A stretch of DNA of 64,000 nucleotides from Thiobacillus sp. 65-29 (GTDB lineage: Bacteria; Pseudomonadota; Gammaproteobacteria; Burkholderiales; Thiobacillaceae). The stretch spans positions 1 to 64,000 of the forward strand of contig MKWN01000026.1 in the NCBI GenBank assembly GCA_001899775.1, given 5' to 3'. Positions 1-8,000 of this stretch are shown here, piece after piece (within the stretch, counting starts at the first letter, position 1; every line of letters starts with the position of its first letter). Both the position numbers and the translations under genes were made by a program. The notes under the pieces are model-generated. The model worked only from the letters and a program-made list of their open reading frames with translations. It had not been told where the DNA came from and ran no database searches.

Positions 1-646
1 GCTGCGACAGTTCGAGCGCGACGAAATCCTGTTCCGTGCCGGCGATGCGCCCGAATATCTGCATGTGCTGCTCGATGGCACGGTCCAGCTGAGTGCCGCG
101 ACACCGGGAGGGCGCGAAGCGGTGGTGGAATTGCTGCGGCCCGTCGACGTCTTTCTCATGGCCGCCGCACTCGTCTCGCAACCCTACCTGCTGTCCGCGC
201 GCACCGTCGAACCCTCGCAGATTCTGCTCATTCCGCTCGATCGCCTGCTCGGCGAACTCAAGACCAATCCTGAACTCACGCTCGCCCTACTCGGTTCCCT
301 GGCCACGCAATACCGCCAGCTGGTTCGCGAAATCAAGAATCTGCGTCTGCGCACCGCCGCGCAGCGGCTCGCGCTCTATCTGCTGCGCCTGGTCGAGGCC
401 GACGGCGGGGGCCAGGCCGCCCACCTGCCTCACGACAAGAAACTGCTCGCCGACCGTCTCAGCATGACGCCGGAAAGCCTCTCACGCGCCATCGCCGAAC
501 TGCGCCAGCACGGTGTCGACGTGCGCGGCGAGGACGTACGCATTACGGATGCCGCGGAACTGCGCCAGTTCTGCCGTCTCGACCAAATGCTCGACACGCT
601 CGAACAGGACCTGCACGTGCTGGTGCCATCGACCGACGCGCATTGA
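1..646 (+). CDS. Crp/Fnr-family transcriptional regulator (5' end outside window)
   Basis: The gene enters the window already open; the first complete codon is at position 2 and about 214 residues are visible. The N-terminal part is a cyclic-nucleotide-binding (cupin) fold, with the typical FRAGD and EYLHVLLDG segments in the first 30 visible residues. A long dimerisation helix follows (LATQYRQLVREIKNLRLRTAAQ). The C-terminal winged helix-turn-helix contains the recognition segment SMTPESLSRAIAEL. This is the domain order of Crp/Fnr regulators, which bind DNA as dimers. No Fnr-type cysteine cluster is visible in the part present, so an O2-sensing FeS role has no support here. The effector is unknown. 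The true start lies upstream of the window; the GTG at 65 is internal to the domain and is not the start. Confidence 0.88.
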   Translation, partial: LRQFERDEILFRAGDAPEYLHVLLDGTVQLSAATPGGREAVVELLRPVDVFLMAAALVSQPYLLSARTVEPSQILLIPLDRLLGELKTNPELTLALLGSLATQYRQLVREIKNLRLRTAAQRLALYLLRLVEADGGGQAAHLPHDKKLLADRLSMTPESLSRAIAELRQHGVDVRGEDVRITDAAELRQFCRLDQMLDTLEQDLHVLVPSTDAH

Positions 647-678
647 GCGTCGGCGCCGGGCTTCGCTTGCCCGGACCG

Positions 679-1068
679 CTATGCGGCACCGCCCGCCTTG
701 CGCCGCTCGTGCTCGCGCTGGCAATCGATGCAGCGCTTCGCCGTCGGATAGGCAAGCAGGCGCTCGTACGCGATCTCGCCGCCACAGTCGGTGCAGTCGC
801 CATACGTGCCCGCGGCGATTCTCCGGCGCGCCGCGACGATGTCGCGCACGTCCTGCAGGTTCTGCCGGATCAGCGCCTCGTCGACGGCCGACAGCGTGTC
901 GAGCAGCGCTTCGTCGGAGGAGTCGGCGGCCCGTTCCCCCAGGGCGACCCGCTGTCGCTCCTCGCCCAGGTCCGCGAGCAGGCTGCGGATCTCGCTGAAC
1001 TCGCGCACCCAGCGCTCATCCATGAGACCACTCAGGTGGTCGATTTTCTGCTGATCGAGTCTGCTCAT
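679..1068 (-). CDS. DksA/TraR-type zinc-finger protein
   Basis: The product is 129 residues. It has an N-terminal helical region and a C-terminal C4 zinc finger, CTDC-x17-CIDC, the hallmark of the DksA/TraR family. These proteins bind in the secondary channel of RNA polymerase, often together with ppGpp. An acidic residue pair at the coiled-coil tip cannot be placed with certainty, so this could be a shorter paralogue rather than canonical DksA. I chose the ATG at 1068 (MSRLDQQK) because a GGGGAAAGG ribosome-binding site precedes it and the upstream in-frame sequence looks non-coding. The gene converges on the Crp/Fnr gene with a 32-bp gap. Confidence 0.85.
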   Translation of the reverse strand: MSRLDQQKIDHLSGLMDERWVREFSEIRSLLADLGEERQRVALGERAADSSDEALLDTLSAVDEALIRQNLQDVRDIVAARRRIAAGTYGDCTDCGGEIAYERLLAYPTAKRCIDCQREHERRKAGGAA

Positions 1069-1159
1069 GATCTGATCTGCCTTTCCCCATTGGTCGTTGC
1101 AACACCGGAACCCCGCTTGCGCCCCGGACAAGGGCGGGCCACCTGCGGCCCGTCCCGGC

Positions 1160-1306
1160 CCTGACACGGCTATACTAAACACAAATGCGCCGCTACGCAT
1201 GGGTGGGGTGGATCGCGCGGCACAAGGCGTGCGCGCGGCGCGGCGGCCACCGCAATGACTCGATCGAGTCAGGTTGCGCGCGTTTCACGTCAAGGATGAG
1301 AGCCTC
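1160..1306 (+). promoter_or_regulatory. leader and probable promoter region of the universal stress gene
   Basis: A TATACT hexamer at about 1171 resembles a -10 element; no convincing -35 lies 16-18 bp upstream. An AAGGATGAG Shine-Dalgarno sits at 1292-1300, just before the ATG at 1307. The leader would be about 130 nt. It contains no recognisable riboswitch. Confidence 0.3.
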
Positions 1307-1729
1307 ATGTTCAAACTGCTTGTCCCGGTCGATGGTTCGAAACCGGCGGAGCGCGCGGTGCGCCATGCGATCAGGCTTGCCGCCGGCGGGCTGCAGGTCA
1401 GCGTCCTGCTGCTGCATGTCCAGCCGGCGCCCCTGCCGCCCTCCGCCGCGAAATCGAGGCGGCGCGCGGAAATGCTCCAGCGGCTGGAGGAAGGAGAGAA
1501 AGCCACGCGCCCTGCCGCGACGCTTCTGGAGCGCGCGGACGTGCCGCACAAGGTCTACAGCCGCTCCGCTGCGCCAGCCGATGGCATCCTGAAATTCGCC
1601 CGCGAGAAACGCTGCGACGCGATCGTCATGGGCACGCGCGGCATGGGTGCCATCGCCGGGCTGGTGCTGGGGTCCGTCGCCATGAAAGTGATACAGCTCG
1701 CGCCGATCCCGGTGACACTCGTGAAATGA
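1307..1729 (+). CDS. universal stress protein, UspA family
   Basis: This 140-residue single-domain Usp begins MFKLLVPVDGSKPAERAV, the conserved first strand and DGS turn. It ends with the ATP-binding signature G-x2-G-x9-G-S (MGTRGMG...GSVA) followed by the last strand PIPVTLVK. These features indicate the ATP-binding subclass of Usp proteins, cytoplasmic dimers induced under stress or energy limitation. I chose the ATG at 1307 because it places the strand-1 motif at the N terminus and has a good AAGGATGAG site upstream. The gene appears monocistronic. It differs from the two Usp-like proteins near the right end of the window, which lack the ATP motif. Confidence 0.9.
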   Translation: MFKLLVPVDGSKPAERAVRHAIRLAAGGLQVSVLLLHVQPAPLPPSAAKSRRRAEMLQRLEEGEKATRPAATLLERADVPHKVYSRSAAPADGILKFAREKRCDAIVMGTRGMGAIAGLVLGSVAMKVIQLAPIPVTLVK

Positions 1730-1901
1730 GCGTGGAAACCGCCGCTGCACGCGGCCGACGGGACCTCGCCCTGTCGTTTCACGCGTCGCGCCGGCTGCAC
1801 ATCAGCGTCACCTAATGCCACCATCGACATTACTTATTTGGCGACCCTGCCACGGAAGTGGAGAATTGCCCGGTTAAGTTACGTTCATCTGGAGATACCC
1901 C

Positions 1902-3728
1902 ATGGCCACCCGTGACACCCTCGCCCCCGAAGAAGCCAAATGTTCCAGCGGCGCCGACTACGCGGCGCTCGCGCTGCAGGCCTTGCAGGAACCCGCCGAC
2001 GCCGCCTACGCGAAGGAATTGATGGACCGCGTCGCCGACGACTGCCAGTTCACCAGGGACCTCGCCGCCTGTGCGATCGTCTACAAGGCGCTGGGCGAAC
2101 AGGGCCGCGCGGAGGAACTGCTGCAGACCGCCGAGGACTACTGCATGAGCGGCGAGGAGCAGGTCGCGCTGGCGGAAGCCAAATTCAAGGTGCTGGGAGA
2201 CAAGGCGGCGGCGGTGGGCGCGTACGAGAAGGCGCTGAAGGAAACCGCCAACCTCGATCCGCTGATCGAGCTGGCGAAGAACGTGATGAGCGTGATCGCC
2301 GACGGTGCCTTCGCGAAAAAGGTACTGGAAAAGGCCGAAGCGAAGATCGCGCGCGCGGTGGAATACGGCAAGCTCGCTGCGGCCGCCGCCGAGCACGTGC
2401 TCGACAAGGATTATGCGGCGGTGATCTTCAACAAGGCTGGCGAGAAGCTCTCCAGCGTGCCCGATCTGCTGTCGCTGGCCGGCGAAGTCACCCGGACGCT
2501 GGGCGATCCCGCACGCGCCAGGGCGCTGTATGAACGCGCCCTTGCCGGAGCGACCGACTTCACCGCCGCCAGGACCCTGGTCGAATCGGCCAAGCAGGCC
2601 GGCGACGCGGTCTTCCTGCAGGCGGCGCTGAAGAAGGCGGGCGATCTGGCCGGTGCCACCGGCGAATACATCGAGCTGGCCGAAGGCCTCGCCGGTGCCG
2701 GCGACAAGCCGGGCGCTGCGGCGCTGCTGGACAAGGCCGAAGACGCCGTCACCGGTCTCGACGAAATGCAGAAGCTGGTCGCCGCGGTCGAAGCGCATCT
2801 GGCCGACGACACCGAGCGCCTCACCCGCGTGAAGGCCAAGCTGGAAAAGCGTCAGGCGAACCACGCGCGCTACCTCGAATTCCAGCAGCTGGAAAAGGAC
2901 GCGACCAGCGTCAAGCAGCTCCTCGCGCTGGCCGACCGCGTGCAGAGCGAACTGGAAGACCCCTTCTACGCCGCCAAGCTGATCGAGTCGGCGGAAAGCC
3001 TGCTCGATGGCACCGGCTACCAGTTCTCGCGCTACAAGCCCATTCTCGTCGCGGTCGACAGGAACCTCGACGACACCGCCTGGCTTGGCCGCCTGCTCGA
3101 CCGCGGTGCGGAGAATGCCACCGATTTCATCGCGTTCAAGAACCTGGTCGTCACCGCGGCGCAGATGAAGCATCGCGAACTCGGTGTGGCGAAGGCACGC
3201 GCCTACCTCGGTGCGCGCGAAACCGCACTCGCCGGTGACGCCAGCGCAAGTGCGTACGACTTTGCCAAGCTGGCGGAGGCGAGCTTCGCCGCCACGCAGG
3301 ATGCCGCGGAAGCCGGGCGCCTGCTGGACATCGCGCGTGCCCGCGCCAAGGACCACTACGCGCTGACCCACATCGGCCATCTGTACGCCGGCATGGGCAA
3401 CGCCGCCAAGGCCGACGAGCTGTTGGCCGCGGCGGCCGCGGCGTGCGGCACCGGCGACGCCTGCATCCAGTTCATCGACCGCCTGAAGGGTTTCGCCCTG
3501 CCGGCCGCGACGCTGAAGAAGTGGTACGTCGAGTGCGGCAATCACCTCAACACGCCCACTGACAAACTGCGCTGGGCCGAAGGCATCGTCGACGCACTGA
3601 ACGACAAGCCGTGGGCGGTCGAAGCCTATGCGCAGCTGGCGGGGCAGTTCGCCGGCGACGCCCGCTTCGAGCTTTCCCGCCGCTCGCGCGCGGACCTCGG
3701 CTACTACGGCCGCGTCCGCCGCCATTGA
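1902..3728 (+). CDS. large alpha-helical repeat (TPR/SEL1-like) protein of unknown function
   Basis: The product is 608 residues and very rich in Ala, Glu, Leu and Lys. It is built from units of about 30-40 residues with TPR-like spacing, for example AIVYKALGEQGRAEELLQTA, ARALYERALAGATDFTAA and HIGHLYAGMGNAAKADELLA. There is no signal peptide, membrane segment or enzymatic motif, so a cytoplasmic helical-solenoid scaffold is the best structural guess. The ATG at 1902 follows a GGAGA site at about 1891-1895. The gene stands alone between a universal stress gene and an unrelated gene, with a hairpin-rich spacer and terminator downstream. I do not recognise the family. A 724-codon open frame on the opposite strand is a GC-rich shadow. 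Confidence 0.75.
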   Translation: MATRDTLAPEEAKCSSGADYAALALQALQEPADAAYAKELMDRVADDCQFTRDLAACAIVYKALGEQGRAEELLQTAEDYCMSGEEQVALAEAKFKVLGDKAAAVGAYEKALKETANLDPLIELAKNVMSVIADGAFAKKVLEKAEAKIARAVEYGKLAAAAAEHVLDKDYAAVIFNKAGEKLSSVPDLLSLAGEVTRTLGDPARARALYERALAGATDFTAARTLVESAKQAGDAVFLQAALKKAGDLAGATGEYIELAEGLAGAGDKPGAAALLDKAEDAVTGLDEMQKLVAAVEAHLADDTERLTRVKAKLEKRQANHARYLEFQQLEKDATSVKQLLALADRVQSELEDPFYAAKLIESAESLLDGTGYQFSRYKPILVAVDRNLDDTAWLGRLLDRGAENATDFIAFKNLVVTAAQMKHRELGVAKARAYLGARETALAGDASASAYDFAKLAEASFAATQDAAEAGRLLDIARARAKDHYALTHIGHLYAGMGNAAKADELLAAAAAACGTGDACIQFIDRLKGFALPAATLKKWYVECGNHLNTPTDKLRWAEGIVDALNDKPWAVEAYAQLAGQFAGDARFELSRRSRADLGYYGRVRRH

Positions 3729-3732
3729 TCGA

Positions 3733-3808
3733 TTTGGGCGCGCGCAGCGCCCGTTTGCCCCCTCTCCCGCTTGGGGGAGAGGGAGCGAAGCGCCGGTTTG
3801 GGCGCGCG
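3733..3808. repeat. intergenic hairpin with flanking direct repeats
   Basis: A stable hairpin (arms CCCTCTCCC and GGGAGAGGG, 3760-3783, 6-nt loop) lies between two exact copies of TTTGGGCGCGCG at 3733-3744 and 3797-3808. The CCCTCTCCC/GGGAGAGGG core is a motif seen as an intergenic palindrome in many GC-rich bacteria. It may be an REP-like element or processing hairpin downstream of the helical-repeat gene. Confidence 0.6.
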
Positions 3809-3868
3809 TTGCCCCCCGGTCGGCGACGATGGCGAGGCGGGAACCTCCCCGCCCGGACAATGTCCCTG

Positions 3869-3902
3869 AAAACAGCCCGGTTGAACGGGCTGTTTTTGTT
3901 TG
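3869..3902 (+). terminator. rho-independent terminator
   Basis: The inverted repeat AGCCCG-GTTGAA-CGGGCT is followed by GTTTTTGTTT. It ends about 34 bp before the ATG at 3936 and would terminate transcription from the 608-residue repeat protein gene. Confidence 0.85.
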
Positions 3903-3935
3903 TAGACTGGAAGCGCCACGATCCGGGAGTCGTCC

Positions 3936-4991
3936 ATGACCGAGAATTTCTCTGCCCTCATCGACACGGTGCAAAAGAACTGCACCATCGCCGACGCGCG
4001 TCACGCGCGCGACATGACGATGTGCACGTTTCTGCTGGAAATGCGTGAGTATTACCGTTGGGAAATGGAGATTCCCTACGGTGCACGCCTGCCCCGCGAC
4101 GAACTCGGCGACTGGCTGAACGCGCGCGAAAGCCTCTGGGACACCGTGGAGGAAGAAAATTTCCTGAAGCTACCGCTCGGCGACGCGGGCATCGATCCGT
4201 TCGAGACGGATGCAATCAACCGCGCGTTGCTGCCCCACGGGCTGGTATACAGCAGCGGGCTGGGGCAATTCCGCAAGCCGCATTTCGTGCTGGCCGAACT
4301 GAAGCGCGCGGAGGTGCGCGAGGGCGTCGAGGTGCTGGTGGCGGGCTGCGAGTACGCGCGCGATCTCATTGCGCCGCCGGCGACGCTGCGCGACGGCGCG
4401 ATCTTCCTGCGCCTCGACGCGGTGCGGCGCCTGCTGTGGAACAAGTACGAGGAATGGCAGTGGAAGGAGCGCGACAGCGCGCTCGGCCGCGCCTTTACGC
4501 ATTACGGCTTCGAGCACGATATCGAGCGCGGGCTCGACCGCATGGCGGAGGCCGAGAGCGAAGCCATGATCCTGCACGAACTCGGCGAAGCGCGTGCCGG
4601 AATGTTGCTGGGCAACGACTGGCGGACGATGCTGGGGCAGCTGGGCTCCCGCCACGCGGAGTTGCTGGTGCGCGCGGTGCGCGACCTGCTCGCCGACTGC
4701 CTGGTGACGCTGCCCACGCTGCTCGAACGCGACGCGGCCGGTTCCCTGCATTTCTACCTCGCCAACCTCACCGGGCTGCGGCGCGCGCTGTTCCCCGCGC
4801 TGATGAATGCCTACGGCGCCTGGATCGACACCGGCCGGCGCGAACCCCTGGCGGCGTTGGCCCGGCAGGGGGCTGCGCACTGGCTGGAGGTCGGCCAGCG
4901 CCTGCTGGCGATCTGGCGCCAGGATGCGGCGCTCGCCGATGCACGGCTGAAGGCACTGGCGACCGGTGATCTCGGCGGGCTCCGGCTGTAG
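3936..4991 (+). CDS. conserved hypothetical protein (resembles the Sfum_1244 family)
   Basis: This is a soluble protein of 351 residues. It starts MTENFSALIDTVQKNC and has conserved-looking blocks RDMTMCTFLLEMREYYRWE and LGDWLNARESLWD near the N terminus. The rest is mixed alpha/beta to helical. I see no signal peptide or membrane segment. From memory the N-terminal block resembles the uncharacterised family annotated Sfum_1244 in sulfur- and iron-metabolising proteobacteria; I could not check this. A terminator precedes the gene (3869-3902) and another follows it (5005-5042), so it is a single-gene transcription unit. No function can be assigned. Confidence 0.7.
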   Translation: MTENFSALIDTVQKNCTIADARHARDMTMCTFLLEMREYYRWEMEIPYGARLPRDELGDWLNARESLWDTVEEENFLKLPLGDAGIDPFETDAINRALLPHGLVYSSGLGQFRKPHFVLAELKRAEVREGVEVLVAGCEYARDLIAPPATLRDGAIFLRLDAVRRLLWNKYEEWQWKERDSALGRAFTHYGFEHDIERGLDRMAEAESEAMILHELGEARAGMLLGNDWRTMLGQLGSRHAELLVRAVRDLLADCLVTLPTLLERDAAGSLHFYLANLTGLRRALFPALMNAYGAWIDTGRREPLAALARQGAAHWLEVGQRLLAIWRQDAALADARLKALATGDLGGLRL

Positions 4992-5004
4992 GCACGGGTT
5001 TCCG

Positions 5005-5042
5005 GTACACAAAAAACGGGCGGTATCGCCCGTTTTTTGTAC
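5005..5042. terminator. bidirectional rho-independent terminator
   Basis: The GC stem AACGGGCG-GTAT-CGCCCGTT is flanked by an A-run on the left and a T-run on the right. It can terminate the plus-strand gene ending at 4991 and the minus-strand pil-chp operon ending at 5053. Confidence 0.9.
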
Positions 5043-5052
5043 GGGGTAGCGC

Positions 5053-8000
5053 CTACGCGGACACCATCTCCTTCTGGCCGAGCTGCTCGGCGATGTGGTC
5101 GAGCAGTTGCTGTTCCTGATAGGGCTTGCCCAGGTAGACGTCGACGCCGATCTCGAGCGCGTGGTTGCGGTGCTTGTCCGCCGTGCGCGAGGTGATCATG
5201 ATGATCGGCACCGTTTTCAGGCGCGCGTCGCTGCGCATCACGCGTGCCAGTTCGAAGCCGTCCATGCGCGGCATCTCGACGTCGAGCAGCACGATTTCGG
5301 GAACGAGATCGCGCATCTTCTCCAGCGCGTCGACGCCGTCCTTCGCACTGTCGACGCGGAAGCCCTCGCGGGTGAGCAGGCGCGTGGTGATCTTGCGCAC
5401 GGTGAGCGAATCGTCGACTACCAGCACCAATGGCGGTTGCAGCGCGCTGCTGACTTCGACCGACTCCGCAGGCGCGGCCTGTTCCAGTGCGACGCGCGGC
5501 TGGCTGGCCCAGCGCAGCGCCAGCGGCACGGGATTGAGGATGAGAATGACGCGTCCATCACCGCGCACGGTGGCACCCGCCACCCCGGTGATGCGGGCCA
5601 TCTGCGGGCCAATGTTCTTGACCACGATTTCGCGCGTGCCCTCGATGGCATCGACCAGCACCGCGGCGTGGCTGGCGCCGCTGGCGAGCAGGACCACGGA
5701 GTTGTAACGTTGCACCTCGTGTACCGCCTCGGTATCGCCAAGCAGGTGGGGCAGGTAGGCGAACGGGTAGCGCATGCCGCGCCAGCTCACCTCGCCCGCG
5801 GCCATCGCCTGCTCCAGCTCGCCGGGTTTCAGTTCCAGCACCTGCTGCACCAGCGGGGCGGGCAGGGCGTAGTCGTGCTTCGCCGCCTGCACCATCACCG
5901 CCTGCGTCATCGCAAGCGTGAGCGGCAGGTAGATGCTGAAGGTCGTGCCCTGGCCCGGCGCGGAGCCGATGTCGATGCGCCCGCCGAGTGCGGAGATTTC
6001 GCTCTTCACCACGTCCATGCCGACACCACGGCCGGCGACCTGGGTGACGCTCTCGGCGGTGGAGAAGCCGGCGGCAAAGATCATCTGTGCGAGCAGGCTC
6101 TCGGTCACCTCGACCGCGGGTGGCAGCAGGCCGCTGGCCTCCGCCTTCTCGCGAATGCGCGCGTAGTTGAGGCCGGCGCCGTCGTCCCTGACGGTGATGA
6201 GCATTTCGTTGCCGCTCTGGCGCGCGGAGAGGACGATTTCGCCGAACTCCGCCTTGCCGGCTGCACGGCGCACGTCGGGCGTCTCGACGCCGTGCGCGAG
6301 TGCGTTGCGCAGCAGGTGCTCGATCGGTGCGGTGACCTTTTCCAGCACCGAGCGGTCGATTTCGAGCTCGCCACCCTGGATGTCGAGCTGGGCGCGCTTG
6401 CCGACATCGCGCGCGGTCTGGCGCACGGTGCGATAGAGGCGTTCGGCCACCGAGTACAGCGGCACCATGCGCACGCGCAGGAGGTCCTGTTGCAGTTCGC
6501 GGTTGAGGCGGGTCTGCTGGATCAGCGCAGCGTCGGCCTCGCCCAGGCGGGCGAGCAGGATGTGCTGCACGGTGGAAATATCGTTGACGCTTTCGGCAAG
6601 GAAGCGGGTGACTTCCTGGAAGCGGGTGAAGCGGTCGAATTCCAGCGGGTCGAACTGCTCGGCCGCCCCCTGCGCCTGGAAAGTGGCCTGCATCTGCGAC
6701 TCGGCCTGGATCTCGACCTCGCGGATGTGTCCGCGCAGGCGCACCAGCGCTTCCGAGAGTTCGTGCACGTGGCGCTTGAAGGCGAATACTTCGCTTTCGA
6801 TGCGCGAGCGCGCGATCGCCACCTCGCCGGCCTGGTTGACCATGCGGTCGACCCAGTCGGCGCGCACACGCAGGGTCAGGGCAGAGCTGTCGCGGCTGAC
6901 CGGCTGCGTCGGTGCACGGGGCGTATCGGTTGCGGGCAGCGCTGCCGCGACGCTTGACTGCGGCGCGGCCACCTCGGGCAGGACCGGTTCGACCGGCGCG
7001 GCAAGGGGTGTATCCGGTTCGTCGGCGACCGGTGCCAGATCGCCCTGGCGCAGGCGTTCCACCGCGTCGATCAGGCGGTCATACTGCGATTCCAGCGTAT
7101 CGAACATGTGCGCGTCGGCGGCAAGCTGGCCCTCCGCGACGGCGATGACGCGCGTTTCCATCACGTGCGTGAGTTCGCCCAGGCGCATCGCGCCGACCAT
7201 GCGTGCGCTGCCCTTGACGGTGTGCAGCGTACGCTGCAGGGCATTGCGCGCGGCCGCATCGTCCGGTGCCGCCTTCCATTCGCGCAGCTGCGCGCTGCCA
7301 TCGGGAACGAGTGTCTCGGCCTCTTCGAGAAACACCGGCAGGAGCTGTTCGTCGATTTCGTCGGCGATTTCGCGACGCTCGAACACGGGCGCCGGGGCGG
7401 CAGGGCGCACCTCGGGGACGAAGGCACTCACGTCCGGCATGACGGGTTCGGCCGCGACCGGGACGGCCGATGCGTCGGCGTCGGCGTCGGCGTCGGCGTC
7501 CGCAACCACTGCCACGGCCTCCGCCGGCATCTCGGCCAAAGCGGCGGGTGCAGCCTCCGCGAGCAGCGTCGCGGGCTCACCCGCCTGCTCGTCTTCCAGC
7601 TCGCCGAGCGCGACGATGAGATCGGTGGCCGGTTCGGGCAATCTGGAATGGCCGACGGCATCGACCATCTCCTGCACGCGCGCCACCGTGTCCTGCACCA
7701 GCGGCAGGTGGGCGGCGGGCAGGGGAACATGGGCAAAACGGTTCCAGTAGCGTTCGAGCGCGAGCGACAGGTCGGCCAGCGGCACGATGCCGGCGGTGCC
7801 GGCGATACCGGCCAGGGTGTGCACCGCACGGCGTGCGTGTTCGGCAATCGTGCTGTGGGCGACGGCGGCGTGGCGTTCGGCTTCTTCGTGCAGCACCGCC
7901 AGCCGCTGCTGCGCCTCGGCCATGAAGATGTCGTACAGGCCCGCCGACAGGCAGACGGTGCCGATGCAGATTTCGTCCGCTGGCGCAGGCACTTCGTCTA

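Noticed and set aside
1830-4004. 724-codon open frame on the minus strand
   Set aside because: It is antisense to the 608-residue repeat protein. Its Arg/Gly/Val-rich composition is typical of a GC-rich shadow frame, and it crosses a terminator.
5095-6957. 620-codon open frame on the plus strand inside chpA
   Set aside because: It is antisense to strongly conserved kinase and receiver motifs of ChpA; composition His/Arg/Gly-rich.
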